Of a DNA stretch of 64,000 nucleotides, positions 20,155 through 28,420 are shown one piece after another. The stretch covers positions 248,001 through 312,000 of the forward strand of contig NZ_ATXU01000001.1 of the NCBI RefSeq assembly GCF_000421845.1. Direction: 5' to 3'. The DNA is from Leucobacter chironomi DSM 19883. GTDB lineage: Bacteria; Actinomycetota; Actinomycetes; Actinomycetales; Microbacteriaceae. The translations under genes were made by a program, and so were the position numbers. Every line of letters starts with the position of its first letter. Position 1 is the first letter of the stretch. The notes under the pieces are model-generated. The model was not told where the DNA came from. It searched no databases and saw only the letters and a program-made list of their open reading frames with translations.

Positions 20155-20733
20155 ATGACCAGCTACACGATCATCGGCACAGGAAACATGGGATCAGCGA
20201 TCGGCGGTGTTCTGGCCGCCGGTGGCGCCAGCGTGTCGCACCTCTCGCGCGAGCAGCTTCAGAGCGAGGGCATCTCGGGTGACGTGGTCGTGCTTGCCGT
20301 ACCGTACCCGGCGGTCGAGGGCATCCTCGCGGCGCACGAGGAGCAGCTCGCGGGAAAGACGGTGGTGGACATCACCAATCCGCTGAACTTCGAGACCTTC
20401 GACTCTCTGGTGGTGCCGCAGGGCAGCTCGGCGACGGCAGAGATCCAGGCGCGGCTTCCCCAGAGCAAGGTGCTCAAGGCGTTCAACACCAACTTCGCGG
20501 CGACCCTTGCGAGCAAGCAGGTCGGCGGCGCGACCACCACGGTCCTGATCGCGGGCGATGACACGCAGGCGAAGGCTCAGCTCGCCGGGGCGATCGTCGC
20601 GGGCGGGCTGGCCGCCATCGATGCCGGTTCGCTCAGCCGTGCACACGAGCTGGAGGCGCTCGGCTTCCTCCAGCTCACGCTCGCTGCGAGCGAGAAGATC
20701 TCCTGGACCGGCGGCTTCGCTATCGCGAAGTAA
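20155..20733 (+). CDS. NADPH-dependent F420 reductase-like oxidoreductase
   Basis: A 192-residue Rossmann-fold protein of the F420-dependent NADP reductase group: YTIIGTGNMGSAIGGVLAAGG at the N terminus, DVVVLAVPYPAVEGIL, VVDITNPLNFETFDSL, and LKAFNTNFAATLAS. The C-terminal helix (AHELEALGFLQLTLA) is also typical. It may use NADP with F420 or another acceptor; the substrate is not evident. A strong AGGAAGGAACG ribosome site precedes the ATG. Cotranscribed with the dioxygenase-like gene 56 bases downstream and divergent from MarR. Confidence 0.8.
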   Translation: MTSYTIIGTGNMGSAIGGVLAAGGASVSHLSREQLQSEGISGDVVVLAVPYPAVEGILAAHEEQLAGKTVVDITNPLNFETFDSLVVPQGSSATAEIQARLPQSKVLKAFNTNFAATLASKQVGGATTTVLIAGDDTQAKAQLAGAIVAGGLAAIDAGSLSRAHELEALGFLQLTLAASEKISWTGGFAIAK

Positions 20734-20789
20734 CACCCCCACTTTGATGTCGGGGTGCCCCACGGCACCCCGACAAGACAGGAAGCATC

Positions 20790-21704
20790 ATGAGCACCTC
20801 GACACACGACGAGATACTGAACGCGCAGACGACCATGGGTCCGGTCACGCTCCGCGTCGGTGACATGCAGATCATGTCCGACTACTATTCCGGCGCCTTC
20901 GCGCTCGAGCCCCTCGAAGAGGCGGCCCAGGGCAACGAGACGCATCGCGTGCTCGGTCGCGGGCAGACCCCGTTCGTTCGGTTGATCCACACACCGGACC
21001 TTCCCGCGGTCGATCCGCGTCAGGCCGGCTTGTTCCACACGGCCTTCCTCTTCGAGGACGCCGCGAGTCTCGCGGCGACGGCCTACCGCGCAGCGCAGGA
21101 TCGCCGCGGCACCTTCACCGGCTCGAGCGATCACCTCGTGAGCGAGGCGTTCTACTTCACCGACCCGGAGGGCAACGGGGTGGAGCTCTACACGGATCGT
21201 CCACGAGAGCAATGGACACGAGTCGACGGCGAGATCCAGATGGACACCATCTTCCTCGACCCCAACGCCTTCCTTCGCGAGCACCTCAGCCCGGAGGCAG
21301 CCGCTGCCGCACCCACCCAGGCAGGCACCGTCGGACACGTCCACCTTCAAGTCGGTGATCTCGCAACCGCACGAGCGTTCTACATCGACACCCTCGGGTT
21401 CGAGATCACCCAGAGTCGATATCCCGGAGCACTCTTCGCCTCAGCCGGCGGATACCACCACCACATCGCCATGAACACCTGGAACAGCCACGGTGCCGGG
21501 CCCCGCGCGGCACAGCTCGGGCTGGCCGACGTCTCGATCACCGTACCCGACCGGTCGGAACTCGATGCTGTTGCAGAACGCCTCCGCCGCCACAAGATCG
21601 GTTTCGCCTCCGACGGCAGAACGCTCGCGCTCGATGATCCATGGGGCACACGAGTCACCCTCGCGATACCCGGAGTCGCGACAGACGAACTGATAGCCCG
21701 CTAA
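20790..21704 (+). CDS. VOC-family ring-cleaving dioxygenase-like protein (CatE/MhqO type)
   Basis: A 304-residue protein with two vicinal-oxygen-chelate modules (about 15-150 and 175-300). Module 1 has FYFTDPEGNGVELYTDRP; module 2 has GHVHLQVGDLATARAFYIDT and the metal-binding GGYHHHIAMNTW. This matches bacterial catechol 2,3-dioxygenase-like proteins such as CatE/MhqO, which in Bacillus are controlled by MarR-type repressors during quinone stress. Substrate here is inferred only from family and context. Ribosome site GGAAGC before ATG 20790. The stop codon abuts the left end of the mini-IS. Confidence 0.8.
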   Translation: MSTSTHDEILNAQTTMGPVTLRVGDMQIMSDYYSGAFALEPLEEAAQGNETHRVLGRGQTPFVRLIHTPDLPAVDPRQAGLFHTAFLFEDAASLAATAYRAAQDRRGTFTGSSDHLVSEAFYFTDPEGNGVELYTDRPREQWTRVDGEIQMDTIFLDPNAFLREHLSPEAAAAAPTQAGTVGHVHLQVGDLATARAFYIDTLGFEITQSRYPGALFASAGGYHHHIAMNTWNSHGAGPRAAQLGLADVSITVPDRSELDAVAERLRRHKIGFASDGRTLALDDPWGTRVTLAIPGVATDELIAR

Positions 21705-21853
21705 GGCGTGTCTCGGAAGCGCTCTTGAGGGGAGCTGGGATCGTGGATGTCTGTCACGATTTCAGCTCCTCATGACAAACTCGCGATCGTGTACCGGGCC
21801 GCGGTCGTGCTCAACGGGGTGTTCACCCGGCTCAAGCTGTTCCGAAACACGCC
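21705..21853 (+). mobile_element. Internally deleted IS remnant (about 149 bases)
   Basis: Left end GGCGTGTCTCGGAA (21705-21718) and right end TTCCGAAACACGCC (21840-21853) are imperfect terminal inverted repeats (12 or 13 of 14 positions). The inside keeps a hairpin (GAGCTG...CAGCTC, about 21732-21768) and the transposase tail DKLAIVYRAAVVLNGV. It looks like a MITE-sized deletion derivative. Confidence 0.65.
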
Positions 21854-21860
21854 CCGAGGG

Positions 21861-22961
21861 TCAGCCTGCGCCGGAGCTCTCGCGGTAGAGGCTGATCAAG
21901 CCGGCGAGGCCATCCGCCTCGAAGCGTTCGAGCTGGCGGCGGGCGGGGCCGCCCGTACGGCGCAACCGGTCGCAGTAGCGGATCACCCGGTCGAGGTCGT
22001 CGGTGCGACGCAGCTCGGACTCGACCGAGCCGACCATGCGTTCGAGCGTGTCGAAGGCCGGCTCCGCACGCGCGGTGATCGGATCGATGAGATCGGCTTC
22101 GAGGCCGTCGCGCGCCGCCATCCAGATCGCACCGTTCACGAGGCCGGCCGCGGCCTGCGGCCTCGGCTTCCCGGCCTCCGCATCGCGCAGCGCCCGGTCC
22201 ACGAGCGCCCGCACCAGCACGGCGAAGCAGACCGCGTCCTCCGCGTCCAGCTGTGCATCCGCGATGCGCAGCTCCATCGTGGGGAAGTTCTGCGAGAGCC
22301 GCGCGAGCCACGTCACCACGCCCGAGTCGAGCAGCACCCCGCTGCCGACCAACTGCTCCACCGCGTGCGCGTAGTCGTCGCCGCTCGCGAACTCCGGCGG
22401 GAATCCGGCCACCGGCCACGACATGTTCATGACGTGCCGCCAGCTCGCGAACCCCGTCGGCTCGCCGCACCAGAGCGGCGAGTTCGCGGTCATCGCGAGC
22501 AGCGCCGGAGCCCACGGGGCGAGCCTCGAAAGCACCTCCACACCCGCGTCGGGCGACGGGATCTCGACGTGCACGTGCGTCCCGGTGACATACTGGTAGG
22601 TCGCCGCGTTGCGCAGCTGCGCGCCGAGCTCGCGGTAGCGCGACTTCGGCGTGACCGTGCCCGCCTCGTCGCCGCCGACGGGCGGCAGGCCGCTGCCCGC
22701 CAGCACGATGCCGCGATCCGCGGCCTCTCGCGACAGTGCGCTGCGGAACTCCGTGAGCGTGTCGAGCGCCTCCTCGGCGGTGCGGCACACGGGGGTGGCG
22801 GTCTCGAGCTGGCTCGAGAAGAACTCGCGCTCGGCGGGCGCAACCGAGCGCGGGGCCGAGCGCACGAGCTCGGCTGCCAGATCGGTCGGGGTGCCCTGCC
22901 CGGCGTCGAGCAGCAGGTATTCCTCCTCCACCCCGAAACTGCGGAACTCGTCGGCTGCCAT
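21861..22961 (-). CDS. YbdK-type carboxylate-amine ligase (glutamate-cysteine ligase family 2)
   Basis: A 366-residue GCS2-family ATP-grasp-like ligase. FGVEEEYLLLDA at the N terminus, SSQLETATPVC, YQYVTGTHVHVEIPS and SGVVTWLARLSQNFPTMELR are the conserved ATP/Mg and substrate regions. E. coli YbdK has weak gamma-glutamylcysteine synthetase activity; the physiological product in actinobacteria is not established. ATG at 22961 follows a GAAGGAGG ribosome site, with a TACGCT box further upstream. The 3' end is immediately adjacent to the IS-bounded cassette but the gene is complete. Confidence 0.9.
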   Translation of the reverse strand: MAADEFRSFGVEEEYLLLDAGQGTPTDLAAELVRSAPRSVAPAEREFFSSQLETATPVCRTAEEALDTLTEFRSALSREAADRGIVLAGSGLPPVGGDEAGTVTPKSRYRELGAQLRNAATYQYVTGTHVHVEIPSPDAGVEVLSRLAPWAPALLAMTANSPLWCGEPTGFASWRHVMNMSWPVAGFPPEFASGDDYAHAVEQLVGSGVLLDSGVVTWLARLSQNFPTMELRIADAQLDAEDAVCFAVLVRALVDRALRDAEAGKPRPQAAAGLVNGAIWMAARDGLEADLIDPITARAEPAFDTLERMVGSVESELRRTDDLDRVIRYCDRLRRTGGPARRQLERFEADGLAGLISLYRESSGAG

Positions 22962-23136
22962 GTCGCCCTCCTTCGATCTCGGCCGGGCAGCGCAGTGCAC
23001 CCGGCTTGGGTTCGAGCGTAGGGGCTGCGGGGAATCCGTGTCACCGGGGTTGATTTCGCAGGCGCGCACCCGATACGCGCAGCCGATAGGCGCACCTTAT
23101 AAGCGCAGCCGCGAACGGCCTCGAACGGCGCTGCGG

Positions 23137-25428
23137 CTACTCGGAGCCGATGACGACGCCGGTGCGCAGCTCTGCGAGCAGGGCCAGCACCGCCGTGGCG
23201 GTCTCAGGGTCCGGCACCCGCTCCACGGCGGCCGTCGCCCCGTCCCCGACTTTGATGCCGAGGTCGTCGGGGCCGAGCGAGGCGAACACGTCCTCGTCGG
23301 TGACGTCGTCGCCGAGGAACAGCACGGGCGCGGCGGGGAGGGCCGCGCGGATGCTGCGCAGCACCGATCCCTTGTTCGAGTCCCGCACGGAGATTTCCCG
23401 CACCTGCTTGCCCTCGCGCACGTGCATCTCCGCGGCGAGCCCGAGCTCCACCGCCGCGGCCAGCAGCTCGTCCGCCTGCTCGGCGTCGGGCACCTGCCGC
23501 GTGTGCACCGCGATCCCGAACGGCTTGCGCTCCAGCCGCACCCCGGGCTCGCCGCCGAGCACCCGCTCGAAGCGGCGCACCACGCGCTGCAGCCGCTCGT
23601 CCTCCTCGCCGGTGAGCGGGCTGCCGAGCGGCGGGGCGTCCCCGGACACGACGCTCACGTCGAGCCCGGTCAGCTCGGAGCCGTGCGAGCCGGACACGAT
23701 CCAGCCCTCGCTCTGCAGCCCCGTCTCGGCGAGGCCCGCCAGCGAGCGTCCCGTCAGCACGGCCACGTAGGTGTCCGGCGCGCTGCGCAGCACTTCGAGC
23801 GCCTGCCGCGCGCGAGGCAGGATCCGCGCATCTTGCGGGCGGGGCACGATGGGCGCGAGCGTGCCGTCGAAGTCGCTCGCCACGATGAGCTGCGGCAGCG
23901 CCGCGAGGCGGCGCACCCGGTCGTCGATGCTGCGCGGCACGAACGCAGTGCTGACCTGGATCGGCTCGGTGCGCTCGCCCGTGCGGCTCGGGCGCTGCGC
24001 CTCGGCGGCGGCGCGGACCGCTCCGAGGTATCCCGTCGCCCAGTGGGCCACGTCGTTGTCGTAGACGGTGCGTCGCAGCGAGCGCATCCGTCGGCGCTGC
24101 TCCTCGCGGGGCATGTGCACGGCGCGCACCACGGCCGCCTTCAATCCCTCGATGTCGTGCGGGTTGACGAGCAGCGCGTCGCGCAGCTCGTCTGCGGCGC
24201 CCGCGAATTCGCTCAGCACCAGCACGCCCTGCTCGTCGGTGCGGCAGGCCACGTACTCCTTCGCCACGAGGTTCATGCCGTCGCGCAGCGGGGTGACGAG
24301 CAGCACGTCGGCGGCCAGGTAGAGCGCCACCATCTCGTCGCGTGTGTAACCGCGGTGCAGGTAGACGAGGGGGGCGTGGCCGATCGAGCCGTGCTCGCCA
24401 TTGATGCGGCCGGCCGTGAGCTCGACCTCGTCGCGCAGCTGCCGGTAGGCGTCGACCCGTTCCCGGCTGGGGCTCGCGACCTGCACCAGCACGACGTCGT
24501 CGGCGTCGATCTCGCCGTCGCCGAGCAGCTCGTCGAAGGCTTTCAGCCGGTGGCGGATCCCCTTGGTGTAGTCGAGCCGGTCGACGCCGAGCATCACCGT
24601 CTTCGGGTTGCCGAGCTCCGCTCGGATCTGGCGGGAGCGCTCCTGCACCTCGGGCCGCGCGGCGACCTCGGCGAAGGCCGCCGCGTCGATGGAGATGGGG
24701 AACTCCTGCGCGAGCACCGTGCGGGAGTGCTGCTCCGCGGTGCCGGGCACCACGATGGTGTTGCCGAGGGCCGGCACTCGGGTGAAGCGCTCGGCGGTCA
24801 TGCGGAACGCCACCGCGTCGGTGACCTGCTGGAAGCCGATCACGTCGGCGCCGAGCAGTCCTTCGACCACGCGCTTGCGCCAGGGCAGCTGCGCGAAGAG
24901 CCGGCTCGGGGGGAACGGGATGTGCAGGAAGAACGCGATGGTGAGGTCGGGTCGCAGTTCGCGCAGCATCGCGGGCACGAGCTGCAGCTGGTAGTCGTGC
25001 ACCCAGACGATCGCGCCCTGCGCGGCGTGCTGCGCGACGCGTTCGGCGAAGCGCTGGTTCACCCGCTGGTAGCGGTCCCACCACACGCGGTGGAAGTCGG
25101 GGCGGGCGATCACGTCGTGGTACAGCGGCCACAGCGTGCCGTTCGAGAAGCCCTCGTAGTAGAGTTCGACGTCGTCCTCGCTGAGTTCGACGGGTGCGAG
25201 CCGCATCGATCCGATCTCGAAGGGGTCGAGGGTCTCGTCGGCCGCCCCGACCCACCCCACCCAGAGGCAGCCGAGCTGCTCCACGATCGGCGCGACGGCG
25301 GTCACGAGGCCTCCCGGCGAGGTGCGCCAGGAGGTGGATCCGTCGGCTTCGACGACTCGGTCCACCGGCAGCCGATTCGACACCATGACGAGCTCGCGTC
25401 CGCCCGTCATGTCCTGCATCTCGGTCAT
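23137..25428 (-). CDS. otsAB: Bifunctional trehalose-6-phosphate synthase / trehalose-6-phosphate phosphatase (OtsA-OtsB fusion)
   Basis: A 763-residue two-domain cytoplasmic enzyme. Residues 10-475 are a GT20 synthase: [42 protein letters not shown] and [16 protein letters not shown]. Residues 500-760 are a HAD phosphatase with nucleophile motif DFDGTLAP (519-526), LTGRS, and metal motif [10 protein letters not shown]. Together they would make trehalose from UDP-glucose (or another NDP-glucose) and glucose-6-phosphate. ATG 25428 has AAGGGGGTG upstream; ATGs at codons 4 and 7 are alternatives. A TAGACT box further upstream suggests its own promoter. Confidence 0.95.
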   Translation of the reverse strand: MTEMQDMTGGRELVMVSNRLPVDRVVEADGSTSWRTSPGGLVTAVAPIVEQLGCLWVGWVGAADETLDPFEIGSMRLAPVELSEDDVELYYEGFSNGTLWPLYHDVIARPDFHRVWWDRYQRVNQRFAERVAQHAAQGAIVWVHDYQLQLVPAMLRELRPDLTIAFFLHIPFPPSRLFAQLPWRKRVVEGLLGADVIGFQQVTDAVAFRMTAERFTRVPALGNTIVVPGTAEQHSRTVLAQEFPISIDAAAFAEVAARPEVQERSRQIRAELGNPKTVMLGVDRLDYTKGIRHRLKAFDELLGDGEIDADDVVLVQVASPSRERVDAYRQLRDEVELTAGRINGEHGSIGHAPLVYLHRGYTRDEMVALYLAADVLLVTPLRDGMNLVAKEYVACRTDEQGVLVLSEFAGAADELRDALLVNPHDIEGLKAAVVRAVHMPREEQRRRMRSLRRTVYDNDVAHWATGYLGAVRAAAEAQRPSRTGERTEPIQVSTAFVPRSIDDRVRRLAALPQLIVASDFDGTLAPIVPRPQDARILPRARQALEVLRSAPDTYVAVLTGRSLAGLAETGLQSEGWIVSGSHGSELTGLDVSVVSGDAPPLGSPLTGEEDERLQRVVRRFERVLGGEPGVRLERKPFGIAVHTRQVPDAEQADELLAAAVELGLAAEMHVREGKQVREISVRDSNKGSVLRSIRAALPAAPVLFLGDDVTDEDVFASLGPDDLGIKVGDGATAAVERVPDPETATAVLALLAELRTGVVIGSE

Positions 25429-25544
25429 GGCACCCCCTTGCGATTCTCTGTTCGCAGTCTACCGAGGGCGGGGCTCGCGCCGCTGCCCATTGCGGCTCAG
25501 GAGCGCGCGGTGCTAAGCGGAGGACAGTGGCGCCTCAGCGCGCG

Positions 25545-25592
25545 TATTGCACGCTCTGCAAATGTGCACATCGCTACCCCGGTGCGTAGAGT
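25545..25592 (+). promoter_or_regulatory. Operator and leaderless promoter of the first TetR gene
   Basis: TATTGCA-N5-TGCAAAT at 25545-25563 is an imperfect palindrome that matches the perfect TATTGCA-N5-TGCAATA at 29950-29968. A TAGAGT box (25587-25592) lies 7 bases before the ATG, so a bound repressor would overlap the -35 area. Confidence 0.6.
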
Positions 25593-25599
25593 TGGGGTC

Positions 25600-26241
25600 A
25601 TGCCCGCCGCAGCCGACCCCCGCCCCGGAACCCGCCAGGACCGCCGGAAGGCCGCGACGCGCGCCAAGATCCTCGACGCCGCAGAGCGGCTGTTCGATGA
25701 GCGCGGCTACGCCGATACCTCGATCGAGGACATCTCGGAGCTCGCCGATGTCGCGGTGCGCACGATCTACATGCACTTCCCCACGAAGGCGGCGATCATG
25801 CTCGCCTACTTCGACGGCTGGGTCGAGGCGTTCGTCGGCGAGGTGAAGCGGCGCCCCCTCGACGAGCCGGTGGTCGAGTCGGTGCGGGAAGCCCTGGCGG
25901 CGATGGCCGAGGCGGGCTGGGTGGATCGCGTCGAGAACGAGGCGGTGCGCGTGCACCCGATCGCCGAGCATCTCGCGAGCGGCGCCCCCGACATCGCGGG
26001 TCACATCCTGCAGCGCTGGATGCGCGAGATGGAGGAGATCGCGGCCGATGCGCGGGATCGCGGCGCCTACGAGCCGGGGTCGCTCGAACCGCAGGCGCGC
26101 GCGACCGCGGTCTTCGCCTCGTGGATCGCGGCGATGTCGGTGGCCCGGCAGCGCGCGATGAACGACGAGCGCGTCACGATCGAGCAGGTCGACAGCGGCG
26201 GGCTCGGTGTGCTGGCCCACATCACCGGCGGATCGCTGTAA
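25600..26241 (+). CDS. TetR-family transcriptional regulator (paralogue of the one at 29993)
   Basis: A 213-residue TetR protein: KAATRAKILDAAERLFDERG, then DTSIEDISELADVAVRTIYM and HFPTKAAIMLAYFDGWVEAF. It is clearly paralogous to the regulator at 29993-30682 through both the DNA-binding part (ADVAVRTIYxHFPxKAAI) and the next 50 residues (RPxDEP, then AMAEAGW). Because both have the same type of operator nearby, they probably bind the same DNA motif. Likely self-regulated and leaderless. It converges on the pilin gene. Confidence 0.9.
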   Translation: MPAAADPRPGTRQDRRKAATRAKILDAAERLFDERGYADTSIEDISELADVAVRTIYMHFPTKAAIMLAYFDGWVEAFVGEVKRRPLDEPVVESVREALAAMAEAGWVDRVENEAVRVHPIAEHLASGAPDIAGHILQRWMREMEEIAADARDRGAYEPGSLEPQARATAVFASWIAAMSVARQRAMNDERVTIEQVDSGGLGVLAHITGGSL

Positions 26242-26293
26242 TCCTGGCGGGCTCGCGTTCTGCGGCCCGTCGAAGCCCTGGCGTCATAACTTT

Positions 26294-26343
26294 GCCCTCG
26301 CGGGTGCTGCGCTATCGGTGAGCAGTGCAGCACCCGCGAGGGC
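26294..26343. repeat. 17-base-pair inverted repeat between convergent genes
   Basis: Perfect arms 26294-26310 and 26327-26343 (GCCCTCGCGGGTGCTGC and its complement) with a 16-base loop. Between a plus-strand TetR gene and the minus-strand pilin gene, it can serve as a bidirectional terminator. Confidence 0.75.
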
Positions 26344-26363
26344 GATTCGGGCGTGGTGGCGGG

Positions 26364-28019
26364 CTAGGCCGCGGTGGCGGTGTCGGCGGCCTGTTCCTGC
26401 TGCTTCTTGCGGCGGCCGAAGATCGCGAAGAGCACGCCGCCGGCGATGAGGATCGCTCCCCCGATACCGATCGCGGCCATGCCCGCCCCACCGAGGACCG
26501 GGAGGGCGCCCGCCTGGCGCATCTGGTTCGGCACGTTCACCGCGGCAGCACCCGTCGGGGTGTCACCCGGGGTGACGGTGAACTCGATCGGAGTGGTCGA
26601 CGCGACGTAGCCCGCCGGCGCCTTCGTCTCCACCGCCCAGTACGTGATGCCCGCCTGCGACGCCTTGAGACCCGGGATCGTCACAACGCCCGTGTCGTCA
26701 GTGGTGAAGGTCGACTGAACCGGTTCGGAGCAACGTGGCGCCATGTCGCTATTGGTGATCCAGGGATCCTCACAGAACTCGAGCGCTCCGGTCACGGTCT
26801 GCCCGGCGGCGAGTTGCGCGGCGGCCGCATTCGCGGCGGCTTCGGTGGCGAACACCTGGAAGCCTGCACCCGCGAGCACCTTCGTCGCGTCACCCGCGGC
26901 GTGCTTCGTGAGGAGCGCTTTCCCCCAGAGCGTCTCAGCCCGGACGTTCAGCATGTTGGGATCGCCCATAGCGCAGACGCCGGGATTGCCAGTGTTCACG
27001 CACACCGTCGCCACGTTCTCAATCACGCCATTGCCAGGGATCTTCTTCACGACTGATGCGTAAACGATGCGGATCACGGAACCGGGGCCCGCAGTGTTCA
27101 CCTTTGCCAGACCAGACGTCGTCAGATTCCACACCGTGCCGCCAGTCGATGGCGAAAAGTAGTCGTTGTAGTCGAGTTCCGTCTCGACGCCACCGGGCGT
27201 GATGACAGTGATCGACTGGGGCAGCATGAGTCCCGGGGGAAGATCATACGTGCCCTGGAAGAACTCGCCATCGTTGTCGGCCCAGGTGAAGTCGACAACC
27301 GTATAGCCGGGGGTGTTGGGGATCTGGGTCGAGATCGCCCAAGTGAACTTCTCTCCCATGGCGTACGCGCTGGCATCGTCGACGGTCTTCACCGCGTACG
27401 GCTCGTCCCCGAGGGTGTTCTTCGGGTACGCGTGCACGTCGTACCGGAACACCCCCGGCTCCGTCGTCGGCATGGGCAGGGTCACGAGGAAGGGCTGTGC
27501 CGGGGTGTCGATCGAGTTGCCGCCGAAGTCGGTCTCGGTGACGTAGAACAGGCCCACCGGGAGCGTGTCGAACACGGCCAGACCGCCGTTCGCGGTCGTT
27601 TCGGCGACCGGTGCCCCCAGGGTCGCAGTCAGCGGATCGAACGGAGTCGTGCCGTTCAGATACGGCTGGATCGTCGCCCACCCGGCGTCGGTGGTGAGAT
27701 CGATCGGAGTGCCACCGATCTGGGTGACCTGTTCGACGGTGAACTCGACCCCGTTGATCGGGAGGGCGTCGACGGGCAGGCTGCCCGGAGCGAGCTCGGA
27801 GCCGTCGCCCGCAACACCCGGGGTCGCGGGCTGAGAGAGCTTGTGGATCGTGAGCGACCGGGGCAGGTTCGGGTCGATGTTCGACGGCGCAGCCTGGGCC
27901 GCGCTGACCGCGACGCCCATCAGCGCGGTCGCACCCAACGCGACCGCCGCCACCGCGGCAGACAGCCGCCTCCCGTACCGCGGCGCGCTCACCGGCGCAC
28001 TCCGAACGTCATCATGCAT
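26364..28019 (-). CDS. Sortase-type major pilin with isopeptide domains (SpaH/EbpB-like)
   Basis: A 551-residue secreted protein. Signal peptide to about residue 43 (cleavage after AQA). Pilin motif YPKN at 198-201 gives Lys200 as the likely polymerisation lysine. A Cna-B/SpaA-like domain near the C terminus has the E-box YWAVETKAPAGY. The wall-sorting region is LPVLG at 506-510, a 22-residue hydrophobic span and a GRRKKQ tail. Canonical signals are LPXTG; Leu replaces Thr here. Pilin polymers need a class C sortase, and none is encoded in this window, nor are tip or base pilins, so this is an orphan or is served by a sortase elsewhere. ATG 28019 follows GGGAG. Confidence 0.85.
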   Translation of the reverse strand: MHDDVRSAPVSAPRYGRRLSAAVAAVALGATALMGVAVSAAQAAPSNIDPNLPRSLTIHKLSQPATPGVAGDGSELAPGSLPVDALPINGVEFTVEQVTQIGGTPIDLTTDAGWATIQPYLNGTTPFDPLTATLGAPVAETTANGGLAVFDTLPVGLFYVTETDFGGNSIDTPAQPFLVTLPMPTTEPGVFRYDVHAYPKNTLGDEPYAVKTVDDASAYAMGEKFTWAISTQIPNTPGYTVVDFTWADNDGEFFQGTYDLPPGLMLPQSITVITPGGVETELDYNDYFSPSTGGTVWNLTTSGLAKVNTAGPGSVIRIVYASVVKKIPGNGVIENVATVCVNTGNPGVCAMGDPNMLNVRAETLWGKALLTKHAAGDATKVLAGAGFQVFATEAAANAAAAQLAAGQTVTGALEFCEDPWITNSDMAPRCSEPVQSTFTTDDTGVVTIPGLKASQAGITYWAVETKAPAGYVASTTPIEFTVTPGDTPTGAAAVNVPNQMRQAGALPVLGGAGMAAIGIGGAILIAGGVLFAIFGRRKKQQEQAADTATAA

Positions 28020-28302
28020 AGCCGCACTCCCAAGGTCGAACCGACATCGAACCCCCGATGCCGCGTCGCTCCCCTCAACGCACCGATCGACCCCGGGTCT
28101 CCTCACCACCATACGCACACGCCAGACGCACTAGGCCCAAACGCATCAGTTTTTCACCCCGTTGCGCCCGATACTTCACCCAGCGCCTCGACTCCCTTCC
28201 CGACGACCGCTCGCGATCCACTGCCGACCGCAGCCCCGACCCCGCCCCAACCCACCCGATCCGCCCGCCCCGACCCCACCCGTGCCTCTCCTCAGACCTG
28301 AA

Positions 28303-28353
28303 ATCGCAGCTCAGTCGGAGGTATTCGGCGAATACCTCCGACTGAGCTGCGAT
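28303..28353. repeat. Perfect 23-base-pair inverted repeat (same family as 13911-13965)
   Basis: Arms 28303-28325 and 28331-28353 with loop CGGCG. The outer 10 bases (ATCGCAGCTC) and inner CGGAGG / CCTCCG parts match the repeat at 13911-13965. It sits in a 401-base gap (28020-28420) between the lipoprotein stop and the pilin start, both minus strand; I see nothing else convincing there. Confidence 0.85.
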
Positions 28354-28420
28354 CCACTTCCTGAGCTGCGCCGCACCGCGACGAACCAGGCCGGGCCAAA
28401 CTGGGCCGAACCGGGCCGGG

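Larger units (their letters stand above)
19396..21855. mobile_element. Putative cassette bounded by inverted IS ends
   Basis: The 72 bases at 19396-19467 and 21784-21855 are inverted copies of each other at roughly 85 percent identity by eye, and the outer 19 bases (GGGGCGTGTTTCGGAACAG) are identical. Both encode the same transposase C-terminal fragment (RAAVVLNGV, then LFRNTP), pointing outward. Between them lie MarR, oxidoreductase and dioxygenase-like genes. No intact transposase and no clear target duplication remain. The right boundary is 5 bases from the ybdK stop codon. Confidence 0.7.

Noticed and set aside
19441-21790. Functional transposase gene
   Set aside because: Only about 24 codons of a transposase tail remain at each end; no DDE residues or start region are present.
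22651-25599. Very long open reading frame on the plus strand upstream of the TetR gene
   Set aside because: It is antisense to ybdK and otsAB; the translation is Arg/His/Gly-rich without motifs, which is expected in high-GC DNA. Only the part from 25600 is a real gene.
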